A stretch of DNA of 64,000 nt from Nonomuraea sp. NBC_00507 (GCF_036013525.1 NZ_CP107853.1:5828001-5892000); one strand, 5' to 3'. Shown: positions 11,211 through 19,383, numbered from the stretch's first letter. The notes: generated from the sequence alone by a model not told the origin. Program-made: numbers and translations.

Positions 11211-12202
11211 GCCTGCGCACCCGCCATTCCCGCCCTGGTCCGCGGATCGACCACGACGTAGACGATGTCGATGATGAAGTTGGCGATCAGCACGCCGAGC
11301 ACGATGAACAGGAACGAGCCCTGCAGGAGGAAGAAGTCCTTGTTCTTGATGGCGTTGAGAATGAGGCTGCCGAGGCCTGGGTAGGCGAAGACGATCTCGG
11401 TGACCAGCGCTCCGGCCACCAATACGCCCAGCTGCAGCGCCAGGCCGGTGATCTGCGGCAGGACGGCGTTGCGGAAGGCGTACCTGCGGATCAGCCTGGA
11501 CGGGGCGCCGAGGGCCGACAGGTAGTTGGAGTAGTCGGACTCCAGCTCATAGATGATCATGTTGCGCATGCCGATGGCCCAGCCGCCCAGCGCCACCAGG
11601 AACAACGACAGGAACGGCAGCGTCCAGTGGTGCACCAGGTCGAGCATGAAGGTCCACGACCAGTTGGGGCGCATCGAGAAGCTGTAGCCGCCGGCGACCG
11701 GGAAGAAGCCACCGATCACGCCGAGCGCCCACGCCAGGAGCACCGCCAGCCACATGTACGGCATGGCCGTCAACACGTACCCGACCGGGAGCACGGTGTT
11801 GTCGAGGAGCTTGCGGCGGGCGGCGTACGCGCCGAACTGGTTGCCCACCACCCAGCTGAGCAGCACCGACGGGACGATCAGCGCCAGCGTGTACGGCACC
11901 GCGTTGATGATCACGTCGCTGACCGGCGTCGGGAACAACCAGATGCTCAGCCCGAAGTCACCCCTGAACAGGGCGCCCCAGAAGTTCAGATACTGCTGCC
12001 ACAGCGGCTGGTCGAAGCCGAAGAGGTTGTTGTAGTAGGCCCGCATGGCCTCCACGGCCTCGGGCCTGGTCACGTTGGCCCTGGCCACCATGCTGGCGAC
12101 GGGGTCACCCGGCATGAAGCGCGGGATCATCCAGTTGACCGTGACCGCGACGAAGAAGGTCAATCCGTAGATGAGGAGTTTTCTGCCGAAATAACGACGC
12201 AC
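11207..12202 (-). CDS. ABC transporter permease, DppB/OppB type
   Basis: This 331-residue membrane subunit pairs with the DppC-like permease. It has an N-terminal span and the family pattern FMPGDPVASMVARAN. Later come GLSIWLFPTPVSDVI and an EAA-like loop (YLSALGAPSRLIRRYAFRN). In family 5 importers this type serves peptides, nickel or oligosaccharides. The adjoining beta-mannosidase and CebR-type operators favour an oligosaccharide here. A strong hairpin separates it from the binding-protein gene upstream. Confidence 0.92.
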   Translation of the reverse strand: MRRYFGRKLLIYGLTFFVAVTVNWMIPRFMPGDPVASMVARANVTRPEAVEAMRAYYNNLFGFDQPLWQQYLNFWGALFRGDFGLSIWLFPTPVSDVIINAVPYTLALIVPSVLLSWVVGNQFGAYAARRKLLDNTVLPVGYVLTAMPYMWLAVLLAWALGVIGGFFPVAGGYSFSMRPNWSWTFMLDLVHHWTLPFLSLFLVALGGWAIGMRNMIIYELESDYSNYLSALGAPSRLIRRYAFRNAVLPQITGLALQLGVLVAGALVTEIVFAYPGLGSLILNAIKNKDFFLLQGSFLFIVLGVLIANFIIDIVYVVVDPRTRAGMAGAQA

Positions 12203-12220
12203 GTGCGGCTCTCCGGGAAG

Positions 12221-12245
12221 GCCCCCCGCTCGGCGAGCGGGGGGC
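12221..12245 (-). terminator. Intercistronic stem-loop after the binding-protein gene
   Basis: GCCCCCCGCTC (12221-12231) pairs perfectly with 12235-12245 around a three-base loop, in the 71-base gap between the solute-binding protein gene and the permease genes. No T run follows. It probably protects the upstream mRNA or acts as a partial terminator, giving more binding protein than permease. Confidence 0.65.
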
Positions 12246-12273
12246 TAGGGGGTTGGCGGGGTCGAGGGGCCGA

Positions 12274-14034
12274 TCAGGAGCCGGAGGGCTGGAGCTGGGT
12301 GAGGCTCTCGAAACCGCCGAGTTCGAGCCAGTTACGCCACATGACGGCGCCGGTCTTGGGAGCGCTGCCCGCGCCGGACGGCCAGTTCTTCCACACGGAG
12401 TTGCTGGACTGCGCCCACAGGCCGTTGTACCAGAGCGGGATCACCGGCATGTCGTCCAGGTGGATCTGCTGGAGCTGCGAGATGATCTTCTTCATGCCCT
12501 CGACGTCGTCGGTCTTGACCTGGTCGAGCTGCTGCACCAGGTCCCAGGCCTTCTTGTTCTCGTAACGGGCGAAGTTGACCGTGTTCTGCTGCTTCTGGAT
12601 CGGCAGCTGGAACATGTACTCGTAGTAGGTGTACGGCGAGTTCGACAGCTGCCGCTCGTTGTTGATGAGCAGGTCGTAGTCGCCCTTGGCGCGCTTCTCG
12701 ACCAGCGCGTTGAAGTCGGGGAAGTCCGGCGTGATCTGGATGCCGGCGCCCTTGGCGCTGGTCGCGATGGACCGGGCCGACTCCATCCAGTCGGTCCAGC
12801 CGGACGGCACGATGAGCGTCAGGTTCATCTTGGAGCCGTCCTTGTTCTCCACGAACCCGTCGCCGTCGGTGTCCTTGTAGCCGGCGTCCGACAGCAGCTT
12901 CTTGCCCTTGGCGGCGTCGAACGCGAACCCGGACGAGGAGACCACGTTCTGGTCCACGAACTGCTCCCACTGCGGCAGCAGGCCGGTCGGGCTGGAGGCC
13001 TTGACCAGATTGCCGTAGACGCCCTCGACGATCTGCTTGACGTCGATGGAGGAGGCCAGCGCCTTGCGGAAGGCCGGGTCGTTCATCGGCTTCTTGGTGT
13101 TGTTGGGCACCAGCCAGGCGGTGTTGGCGGACAGGTGGTACGGCGGCTCGGCGTAGTAGGTCGTCAGGCCGAAGTTGCCCTTGACCAGGTTCGCCACGCC
13201 GGGCAGGAAGTTGTTGGACAAGTCCAGGCCCTTCTGCATCAGCAGGCCCAGCGCGACCTCGTTGCTCGGGGTGGCGATGTCCACGATGTAGCGGGGCTTG
13301 GGCTCCATGTTCAGCGCCGTCTTGCCCCACCAGTCGTCGCGGCGCTGCAGCACCACGCGGTCCTGGTCCTTGCTCATGAACTTGTACGCGCCGGTGCCGA
13401 CCGGGTTCTCGTTGACCCCGTCCAGGACCTCCTTCTCCGAGCGGCCCTTCCAGATGTGCTCGGGCACGATCGTGCGGCCGTAGAGGTTGAAGTCCCACTG
13501 CTGGTAGTTGGCCTTGGAGAAGGTGAACTTCACCGTCTGGTCGTCAACGGCCTCGACGGTCTTCAGCCAGGTCCACAGGTTGTGGTACGGGATCGTCTCC
13601 ATCTTGCCGAGCTCGAACGAGAACACCACGTCCTTGGCGGTCAGCGGCTGCCCGTCGGACCACTTGATCCCCTGGCGCAGCTTGACCTGATAGGTGGAGT
13701 CGTCGGTCCACGAGCCGCTCTCGGCCAGCCACGGGGTGAGCTTGGCCGCGGTGGTGTCGTAGTGGAACAACGTCTCGTACACCAGGCCCTTGGTGCCCAC
13801 GGCCGAGTCCCATTCCCTGACCGGGTTGAAGTTGGCCGGTGGACCCCATTGCGTGCCCGTGGTGTAGAGCGTCTCGCTACGCGGCAGCTGATCGGGGTTG
13901 GCAGGAGCCGCCGCGCCCTGGCTCCCCTGTGTCTGACCGGCCGGCGGGGTCGGCGTGGATCCGCCGCCGGTGCAGGCCGTGGCGAGCAGGCCCGCCGCCA
14001 CGAGCGGAATCATGATCCGAGCCCGGTTACGCAT
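12274..14034 (-). CDS. Family 5 extracellular solute-binding lipoprotein
   Basis: This 586-residue lipoprotein captures substrate for the adjoining importer. The signal peptide ends in a lipobox (LLATACTGGG), with the lipidated Cys near residue 21. A Thr/Pro linker leads into an SBP_bac_5 domain with typical blocks (SGSWTDDSTYQVKLRQGIKW, SDGQPLTAKDVVFSFEL, EHIWKGRS). Homologous family 5 proteins bind peptides, but some, such as those of Thermotoga, bind beta-mannosides or cello-oligosaccharides. The linked GH2 beta-mannosidase makes the latter more likely. It is first in the operon, downstream of two palindromic operators. Confidence 0.92.
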   Translation of the reverse strand: MRNRARIMIPLVAAGLLATACTGGGSTPTPPAGQTQGSQGAAAPANPDQLPRSETLYTTGTQWGPPANFNPVREWDSAVGTKGLVYETLFHYDTTAAKLTPWLAESGSWTDDSTYQVKLRQGIKWSDGQPLTAKDVVFSFELGKMETIPYHNLWTWLKTVEAVDDQTVKFTFSKANYQQWDFNLYGRTIVPEHIWKGRSEKEVLDGVNENPVGTGAYKFMSKDQDRVVLQRRDDWWGKTALNMEPKPRYIVDIATPSNEVALGLLMQKGLDLSNNFLPGVANLVKGNFGLTTYYAEPPYHLSANTAWLVPNNTKKPMNDPAFRKALASSIDVKQIVEGVYGNLVKASSPTGLLPQWEQFVDQNVVSSSGFAFDAAKGKKLLSDAGYKDTDGDGFVENKDGSKMNLTLIVPSGWTDWMESARSIATSAKGAGIQITPDFPDFNALVEKRAKGDYDLLINNERQLSNSPYTYYEYMFQLPIQKQQNTVNFARYENKKAWDLVQQLDQVKTDDVEGMKKIISQLQQIHLDDMPVIPLWYNGLWAQSSNSVWKNWPSGAGSAPKTGAVMWRNWLELGGFESLTQLQPSGS

Positions 14035-14144
14035 CGCTTCTCTCCTTCCCTCCGCGCGTCTGGCACGAAGGTTCGCACGTGTGCTTCAACACCCCCGATG
14101 GGCCGGGCTCGGACGGGCCCCGCGCCTGCTGGTGCCGGGTTTGC

Positions 14145-14158
14145 TGGGAGCGCTCCCA
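14145..14158. promoter_or_regulatory. CebR-type operator upstream of the mannoside transport operon
   Basis: TGGGAGCGCTCCCA is a perfect 14-base palindrome 111 bases ahead of the binding-protein gene. It is identical to the operator consensus I recall for CebR, the LacI-family cellobiose/cellotriose repressor of Streptomyces. No LacI gene is adjacent, so the regulator must be encoded elsewhere. Confidence 0.8.
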
Positions 14159-14311
14159 CACGTAACGCAAGCACGCTCCGCCTATGAGACCGGTGAGCGA
14201 TCACTCTTCAGTAGTCACAGGTCACGCGACCTGCTGAACCGGATAAGTACCGCGAACGTAAATTCCGCATGTCCATGCCGTCAATAGCCGTGACGCTTTC
14301 GAGACGTGCGT

Positions 14312-14325
14312 TTGGAAGCGCTCCC
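14312..14325. promoter_or_regulatory. Second, near-perfect CebR-type operator
   Basis: TGGAAGCGCTCCCA differs from the perfect palindrome at 14145 by one base and lies 167 bases further upstream. Two spaced sites would allow looping by a tetrameric or paired LacI-type repressor. The region from 14035 to 14418 otherwise contains no gene. Confidence 0.65.
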
Positions 14326-14418
14326 ATGTCGCCGCCGCGGCCCCATCCAGCACGAACACCCGCCCGGCGAGGCGACGACTAACCGGTTCAACGAGGCCAC
14401 TGAACGGCACCCTCATGC

Positions 14419-14464
14419 ACGGCGGCACGGCGACAGGGCGGCACGGCGGCACGGCGGCACGGCC
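14419..14464. repeat. Short GC-rich tandem repeat (GCGGCACG)
   Basis: About five imperfect tandem copies of the octamer GCGGCACG lie between the operator region and the end of the metallopeptidase gene. This is low-complexity DNA without coding signal. Confidence 0.6.
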
Positions 14465-14491
14465 GTGTGGCGGCGGCGTGGAAGTCGTCGG

Positions 14492-15259
14492 TCAGGAGAC
14501 CTTCGCGGTGGGCGCTGACCAGGTGTCGCAGGCGGCCGGGGAGAGGGCCCGATACCCCCGCTTGAGCCAGTAGACGCGGGTGGCGCCCTTGCCATGGCTG
14601 CGGTAATCATCGCCGTCGTCCCCGCTGGCCCGGGTGGCATCGATGAGCGTCTCCCAGTCACGCCCCGTACGGTCCAGCGATCCCCACGCGCTGCCCAGGA
14701 ACACACCGGCCAGGCAGTCGGCCTGCAACTCGTAGCGCCGTTTCAGTTCGTCCTGACGCACCGGCTCGGCCCGCACCCGCACTTCGTAGGCGCCCCGCAC
14801 CCCGGTGAGGCTCTGCAGATGATGCCCGTACTCATGGGCGGCCACCTTGAACGGAAAGAGATCAGTCCTGTCCTCGATCCACCGCCCGGTGAGCGGGAAC
14901 ACCAACGTGCCGCGCTCAGTGCAGTAGAAGGCCGCCGCGTGCTCAGGCCACGCCACCCCGCACACGGTGCTCTGGGGCTCCTCGAAGTAGAGCACGACCG
15001 GCCTGTGGAACGTCCACCGCGTCCGCTTGAAGTACGCCGCCCACGACTTGTCCAGACATTTCACGACGCCCTGGAGATACTCCCGCGTCCGCGGAATCCC
15101 TCCCGAACTGATCGCCGTCTCCGGGCATGACGTGATCGCCAGCTTGCCGGCCTTCTTGGGGAAAGCGACTGGGGCCGCCTGGGCGCTCTGGGCGGGTACG
15201 CAGGCGATCGCCAGGCTCGCGACGAGCGTCAGGGCACGCTTGAGTGGGAGGGATTGCAC
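14492..15259 (-). CDS. Secreted neutral zinc metallopeptidase (PF04228-like)
   Basis: This predicted exported metallopeptidase has about 255 residues. After a basic n-region and hydrophobic core ending ...AQSAQAA, the mature part carries the zinc motif HEYGHHLQ, and the third ligand is probably the Glu of YELQADC. The C-terminal family signature HGKG...WLKRGY...CDTW is shared with three paralogues at 21.9-24.4 kb. Family members are called neutral zinc metallopeptidases, and the natural substrates are unknown. The start is uncertain: I used the GTG at 15259, which leaves a normal signal peptide but lacks a clear ribosome site. The frame is open further upstream without conserved sequence. Confidence 0.82.
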   Translation of the reverse strand: MQSLPLKRALTLVASLAIACVPAQSAQAAPVAFPKKAGKLAITSCPETAISSGGIPRTREYLQGVVKCLDKSWAAYFKRTRWTFHRPVVLYFEEPQSTVCGVAWPEHAAAFYCTERGTLVFPLTGRWIEDRTDLFPFKVAAHEYGHHLQSLTGVRGAYEVRVRAEPVRQDELKRRYELQADCLAGVFLGSAWGSLDRTGRDWETLIDATRASGDDGDDYRSHGKGATRVYWLKRGYRALSPAACDTWSAPTAKVS

Positions 15260-15302
15260 GATGGGCAGCTTAACGATCAGTGGCGTGTGGCACGATGGGG
15301 GT

Positions 15303-15335
15303 GCCACCCGGCGAACTACTATTTCGCCGGGCGGC
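15303..15335 (-). terminator. Hairpin downstream of the MazEF-like module
   Basis: CCCGGCGAA (15307-15315) pairs with TTCGCCGGG (15323-15331), and three more pairs follow after a mismatch. It lies between the toxin stop and the next gene on the same strand. No clear T run follows, as is common for actinobacterial terminators. Confidence 0.5.
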
Positions 15336-15342
15336 AACATTC

Positions 15343-15672
15343 CTACATCGTGTCCGTGATCCAGTCGGTGACCTCGCGGACAACCTCGTCGGGGGCGATC
15401 CCGATCCTCTTCATGAATCGCTGAGGCGACACGCTCCGCACGTGCTCCACCATGGCCCAGCTGGGCTTCTGCAGGCCCGTGCCCTCGCAGCCGATGGGGA
15501 TGTGGTTGTCCCATCCCCTTTCGGTCGTAGTCAGCGGGACGATGATCTTGACGGGCGTGGCGGCGTTGAATCCGTCGTTGCTGACGACCAACACAGGACG
15601 GCGGAAACCCTGCTCGCGACCGACTGGATCGCCTAGCTCAGCGAGCCAGATCTCGCCCTGAATCACCCTCAT
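15343..15672 (-). CDS. MazF/PemK-type toxin (type II toxin-antitoxin)
   Basis: This 109-residue protein shows the MazF/PemK fold signature. It has an N-terminal IQGEIWLAELGDPVGREQGF, then RRPVLVVSND, the strand IIVPLTTTERG, and the later MVEHVRSVSPQR. MazF toxins are sequence-specific mRNA endoribonucleases; the conserved Arg of RRPVLVVS and the Ser/Thr of PLTTT match the usual active-site region. I chose the ATG at 15672, preceded by GGAGAGAG. The longer frame upstream only mirrors the antitoxin gene. The start overlaps the end of the antitoxin gene by 35 bases, which supports coupled expression. Confidence 0.88.
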   Translation of the reverse strand: MRVIQGEIWLAELGDPVGREQGFRRPVLVVSNDGFNAATPVKIIVPLTTTERGWDNHIPIGCEGTGLQKPSWAMVEHVRSVSPQRFMKRIGIAPDEVVREVTDWITDTM

Positions 15673-15973
15673 CTCTCTCCTCGGGGAACGTGATGAGCCC
15701 TTCCCATTCGGGTGCCATGCGGGAAGAGCGTGGCGGCGGGCCTTGGACCAGCTCGCTTTCTGCGAGGTAGTCCGCCCAGGCTTGCGGGTCCTCTTGTCGT
15801 GTCTCCTCCATCTGCTCCGCGACCCGCTGCCAGCGGTGCCTCTTCTCCATCTCCCTGATGGCCTGGTCAATGATCGCGGTCATGGGCTCACCTGCCTTCT
15901 TCGCCAGTGCTGCGATCCTGTCTCTGGTCTTGACGCTGACGCGTATGGTCGTGGCTTTCGGCTTCGTGGCCAT
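15638..15973 (-). CDS. Ribbon-helix-helix antitoxin of the MazEF-like module
   Basis: This 111-residue antitoxin candidate begins with a short basic N-terminus. A ribbon-helix-helix DNA-binding motif follows (TTIRVSVKTRDRIAALAKKA, then PMTAIIDQAIREMEKR). The acidic, probably flexible C-terminus (EWEGLITFPEERDEGDSG) would wrap the toxin. It precedes and overlaps the MazF-like gene, the usual antitoxin-first order. Such proteins normally autoregulate their promoter; the region from 15974 to 16074 is the likely site, shared with the divergent TauE/SafE gene. Confidence 0.85.
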   Translation of the reverse strand: MATKPKATTIRVSVKTRDRIAALAKKAGEPMTAIIDQAIREMEKRHRWQRVAEQMEETRQEDPQAWADYLAESELVQGPPPRSSRMAPEWEGLITFPEERDEGDSGRDLAR

Positions 15974-16074
15974 ACACCAGAGGCTACGTCTGTATCGGTG
16001 GCTGACACTACACTCATCCGGTCACGTTCGCAGTATGAATGGCAACGGAGAGTAAAGATGGTTGACTCTCGTGC

Positions 16075-16815
16075 ATGACTAATGCCGCATTGGTGCTGAT
16101 TCTCGCCGGTCTGGCGGTTTTCGTCGGTGCGACCGTCCAGGGCGCCGTAGGTTTCGGCCTGGGCCTGGTCGCAGCGCCCGTGCTCACCTTGCTCAATCCC
16201 GAGCTGATGCCGGGCGCGATTCAGGTCGTCAATATGACGTTGCCGCTGTTCACACTGGCCGCCGAATGGCGGAAGGTGGACTGGCGCGGGCTGGGTTTCG
16301 CGGTGCTCGGCAGGATCCCTGGCAGCGTCCTCGGCGCACTCATAGTTGTCTACGTTTCTGTCTACACGCGCGGCATTTTCGTCGCCGTCATGGTGCTCGT
16401 CGCGGTGGCGCTGACGGCAAGGGCGCTGAGCGTGCCGCGTAACGGTGTGACGATCACGTCGGCGGGTTTCGTGTCGGGGATCACCGGCACCGCCACGGGC
16501 ATCGGCGGGCCGCCTCTCGCGCTGGTCTATCAGAACGCCAAGGGCCCGCAGATCCGCGCGACGCTGGCGATGTTCTTCTTCCTCAGCGCGGCGCAGTCGC
16601 TGGCCATCCTGGCCCTGGTGGATGAGTTGCCGTCCCGGGCGCTGACGACGGGGGCGATCCTCATCGTGCCGATGGTGCTGGGCTTCTTGGTGTCGGGGCC
16701 GTTGCGGCGCTATCTCGACGGCGGGAAGGTGCGTGCGGGCGTCCTGGTCGTGGCGGCGGCCTCGGCGGCGGCGTTGATCGTGCAGAACGTGGTCAGCCAG
16801 GTCATGGCACCCTGA
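16075..16815 (+). CDS. TauE/SafE family membrane transporter (sulfite exporter-like)
   Basis: This 246-residue integral membrane protein has about eight hydrophobic spans and the family's duplicated signatures. GATVQGAVGFGLGLVAAPVL is in the first half and SGITGTATGIGGPPLALVYQ in the second. TauE/SafE proteins export sulfite or sulfoacetate, or move other small organosulfur anions; the substrate here is not predictable. It stands alone, divergent from the MazEF-like module and convergent with the GrpB-like gene, with only seven bases between stops. Confidence 0.87.
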   Translation: MTNAALVLILAGLAVFVGATVQGAVGFGLGLVAAPVLTLLNPELMPGAIQVVNMTLPLFTLAAEWRKVDWRGLGFAVLGRIPGSVLGALIVVYVSVYTRGIFVAVMVLVAVALTARALSVPRNGVTITSAGFVSGITGTATGIGGPPLALVYQNAKGPQIRATLAMFFFLSAAQSLAILALVDELPSRALTTGAILIVPMVLGFLVSGPLRRYLDGGKVRAGVLVVAAASAAALIVQNVVSQVMAP

Positions 16816-16822
16816 GGACGCC

Positions 16823-17266
16823 TCACGCGTCGCTGGGACCGGGTCGCCAGCCGATGCTCTGGGCCCACGTGTCGGCCTGCCGCACGACGTCCCAGACGTA
16901 CGGCTCCTTGGCCGCGACGTATTTCTCCCGTTCGTCGCGAAAGCGCTCCGCGCAGCGCCGTTTCGCCTCGGCGAACTCGGCCGCGGCAGCGGGGTGGACG
17001 CGCAGGTAGTCGCGGAACAGTCCCGCCCGATGCACCAGCCCCAGGCGTTCCAGTGGAGCCTTGAACGCCTCCAGCGGCTCGAAGGACCGTACCGAGATCT
17101 GGATGTCGATCACCGGCTTGGCGGCCAGGCCGGGCACGGACGTCGACCCGATGTGATCGATGCGCACCGCGACGTCACCGAGCGCGGAACGCATCGCCGC
17201 GCCCAGTGCGGCGAACCGCGCCGGCCAGCCCCGGTCGTAGTCCACGACCTCGACGAGATCTGCCAT
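16823..17266 (-). CDS. GrpB-like nucleotidyltransferase fold protein, internally shortened
   Basis: This 147-residue protein belongs to the GrpB/UPF0157 family: EVVDYDRGWPARFAAL, then IDHIGSTSVPGLAAKPVIDI and, near the end, GLFRDYLRVHPAAAAEFAEA. GrpB proteins are usually about 170-180 residues. The stretch normally lying between the GLVHRA block and the LLFRDYLR block, which carries a conserved His-rich strand, is missing here. The two blocks are fused in frame, so about 30 residues have been lost. Whether the shortened protein folds is doubtful. The ATG at 17266 starts directly at the conserved N-terminus. The function of the family is unsettled. Confidence 0.75.
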   Translation of the reverse strand: MADLVEVVDYDRGWPARFAALGAAMRSALGDVAVRIDHIGSTSVPGLAAKPVIDIQISVRSFEPLEAFKAPLERLGLVHRAGLFRDYLRVHPAAAAEFAEAKRRCAERFRDEREKYVAAKEPYVWDVVRQADTWAQSIGWRPGPSDA

Positions 17267-17345
17267 GCCCGGATTGTCCCAGGAAGGTCCTGGTGGTGCA
17301 CAGGTGGCGAGGAGGAGTCGGGGAGATTGAGGTGGCGTTTCTGGA

Positions 17346-17364
17346 TTGTTACCGGATACAACAA
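17346..17364. promoter_or_regulatory. Candidate ROK-repressor operator upstream of xylF
   Basis: TTGTTACCGGATACAACAA contains the inverted half sites TTGTT and AACAA nine bases apart, about 100 bases ahead of the xylose-binding protein gene. A weaker GTTG/CAAC pair lies at 17410-17424. The ROK repressor encoded at the end of the operon is the natural candidate to bind here. Confidence 0.4.
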
Positions 17365-17462
17365 ACTCCCGGCCCCAAGCCTCTTCCAAAGCAGGCCGTC
17401 CCGGAATACGTTGCCGCAAACAACATTCATCCGGGCCCCTCCGGAAGAAAGGACCCTGCACC

Positions 17463-18572
17463 ATGCGCAAGGGGATCCTCAGCTTGACCGCCGCGGCAGC
17501 CGCGCTCGCCCTCGGTCTCACCGCCTGCGGGGGCGATAGCGGTCAGACCACTTCGACGTCGACCGCATCGGCCCCCGCGGCCAAGGCGGGAAAGATCGGC
17601 GTCATCCTGCCGGACAGCAAGTCGTCCGCTCGGTGGGAGACGGCTGACCGCAAGTATCTGGAAGAGGCGTTCAAGGCCGCCGGCGTCCAGTACGACATTC
17701 AGAACGCCCAGAACGACAAGACGGCGTTCCAGACCATCGCCGACCAGATGATCACGAACGGCGCCACCGTTCTGATGATCGTCAACCTCGACAGCGGCAC
17801 CGGCAAGACGGTCATCGAGAAGGCCAAGTCTCAAGGTGTGCCGACGATCGACTACGACCGGCTGACGCTCGGCGGCGGCGCCGCCTACTACGTCAGCTTC
17901 GACAACACCAAGGTCGGCACGCTTCAGGGCGAAGGCCTCACCAAGTGCCTGACCGACAAGAAGGCCGAAAAGCCGATCGTGGCTTACCTGAACGGCTCGC
18001 CGACCGACAACAACGCGACGCTGTTCAAGAGCGGCTACGACGGGGTGCTCAAGCCGAAGTTCGACTCCGGCGACTACGTCAAGGGCCCCGAGCAGTCGGT
18101 GCCCGACTGGGACAACACCCAGGCAGGAACGCTGTTCGAGCAGATGCTGACCGAGCAGCCGAAGATCGCCGGCGTGCTGGCCGCCAACGACGGCCTGGGC
18201 AACGCCGCCATCACCGTGCTGAAGAAGAACAACCTCAACGGCAAGGTGCCGGTCACCGGCCAGGACGCCACGGTCCAGGGCCTGCAGAACATCCTGGCGG
18301 GTGACCAGTGCATGACCGTCTACAAGGCGGTCAAGAAGGAGGCCGACGCTGCGGCCAAGCTCGCGGTGGCGCTGGCCAAGGGTGAGAAGCCCACGGCCGC
18401 CTCGAGTGTCAAGGACCCGGAGACCGGTCAGGACGTGCCTTCCGAGCTCATGGATCCCCAGGCCATCTACTTCGACAACGTCAAGGACGTGGTGGCCGAC
18501 GGTTACGTGACCAAGGAGGAACTGTGCACCGGTGACTTCGCCGCGAAGTGCACCGAGGCCGGAATCCAGTGA
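17463..18572 (+). CDS. xylF: Xylose-type sugar ABC transporter substrate-binding lipoprotein
   Basis: This 369-residue lipoprotein (lipobox LGLTACGG) has a periplasmic-binding-protein type I fold. The N-lobe starts IGVILPDSKSSARWETADRK, with IVNLDSGTG and VPTIDYDRL further on. C-lobe motifs include GVLAANDGLGNAAITVL and VPVTGQDATVQGL. The match to D-xylose-binding XylF proteins is good, and the gene order xylF-xylG-xylH followed by a ROK regulator supports it. The ATG at 17463 is preceded by GAAAGGA; longer frames upstream lack signal-peptide character. A stem-loop follows the stop codon. Confidence 0.9.
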   Translation: MRKGILSLTAAAAALALGLTACGGDSGQTTSTSTASAPAAKAGKIGVILPDSKSSARWETADRKYLEEAFKAAGVQYDIQNAQNDKTAFQTIADQMITNGATVLMIVNLDSGTGKTVIEKAKSQGVPTIDYDRLTLGGGAAYYVSFDNTKVGTLQGEGLTKCLTDKKAEKPIVAYLNGSPTDNNATLFKSGYDGVLKPKFDSGDYVKGPEQSVPDWDNTQAGTLFEQMLTEQPKIAGVLAANDGLGNAAITVLKKNNLNGKVPVTGQDATVQGLQNILAGDQCMTVYKAVKKEADAAAKLAVALAKGEKPTAASSVKDPETGQDVPSELMDPQAIYFDNVKDVVADGYVTKEELCTGDFAAKCTEAGIQ

Positions 18573-18578
18573 GTCCAT

Positions 18579-18605
18579 GGGGGCGCGGCCGCCGGTCGCG
18601 CCCCC
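18579..18605 (+). terminator. Stem-loop between xylF and xylG
   Basis: GGGGGCGCG (18579-18587) pairs exactly with CGCGCCCCC (18597-18605) in the 46-base gap after the binding-protein gene. No T run follows, so attenuation or mRNA 3' protection favouring xylF is more likely than full termination. Confidence 0.6.
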
Positions 18606-18618
18606 TTGAGGGAGCCCC

Positions 18619-19383
18619 ATGACCCCCCTGCTTGAAGTGCGCGGGATCGACAAGAGCTTCGGTCCGGTGAAAGTCCTGCACAACGTCGAGCTCTCGGCGT
18701 ACGCCGGCGAGGTCACAGCGCTCGTCGGCGACAACGGCGCGGGCAAGTCGACGCTGGTCAAGTGCATCGGCGGCATCTATCCGATCGACGCGGGCGAGGT
18801 CCTCTTCGACGGCCGCCCGGTCGTGATCCACACTCCCCGCGACGCGGGCGAGCTCGGGATCGAGATCGTCTACCAGGACCTGGCGCTGTGCGACAACCTC
18901 GACATCGTCCAGAACATGTTCCTCGGCAGGGAGCGCAAGAGCGGGCTCCTGCTGGACGAGGACAGCATGGAGGAACTGGCCGAGAAGACGCTCAGCAGCC
19001 TGTCCGTGCGTACGGTCAAGTCCATCCGGCAGCAGGTCTCCAGCCTGTCCGGCGGGCAGCGGCAGACCGTCGCCATCGCCAAGGCCGTGCTGTGGAACAG
19101 CAAGGTCGTCATCCTCGACGAGCCGACCGCGGCGCTGGGCGTCGCCCAGACCGCGCAGGTGCTCGAACTCGTCCGCAGGCTGGCCGACACGGGCCTCGCC
19201 GTCGTCCTCATCTCCCACAACATGAACGACGTGTTCGCCGTCTCCGACCGGATCGCGGCGCTCTACCTCGGCAGGATGGCCGCCCAGGTCAAGACCTCCG
19301 ACGTGACGCACGCCCAGGTCGTCGAACTGATCACCGCGGGCCGCAGCGGGGATCTCGGCCTCAAGAACGGGGTCACGCCATGA
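18619..19383 (+). CDS. xylG: Sugar ABC transporter ATP-binding protein, single-domain XylG type
   Basis: This 254-residue ATPase energises the xylose-type importer. It has Walker A GDNGAGKST, Q-loop YQDLALCDN, signature LSGGQRQTVAIAKAV, Walker B VVILDEPTAALG and switch LISHNMND. E. coli XylG is a tandem two-domain protein; this one has a single domain, the form usual in actinobacterial operons, so it probably works as a homodimer. Its stop overlaps the ATG of the permease gene. Confidence 0.92.
   Translation: MTPLLEVRGIDKSFGPVKVLHNVELSAYAGEVTALVGDNGAGKSTLVKCIGGIYPIDAGEVLFDGRPVVIHTPRDAGELGIEIVYQDLALCDNLDIVQNMFLGRERKSGLLLDEDSMEELAEKTLSSLSVRTVKSIRQQVSSLSGGQRQTVAIAKAVLWNSKVVILDEPTAALGVAQTAQVLELVRRLADTGLAVVLISHNMNDVFAVSDRIAALYLGRMAAQVKTSDVTHAQVVELITAGRSGDLGLKNGVTP

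Noticed and set aside
9388..11220. A 610-codon ATPase with a long N-terminal extension
   Set aside because: The extension is an off-frame reading of the DppC-like permease gene; the ATPase starts at 10329.
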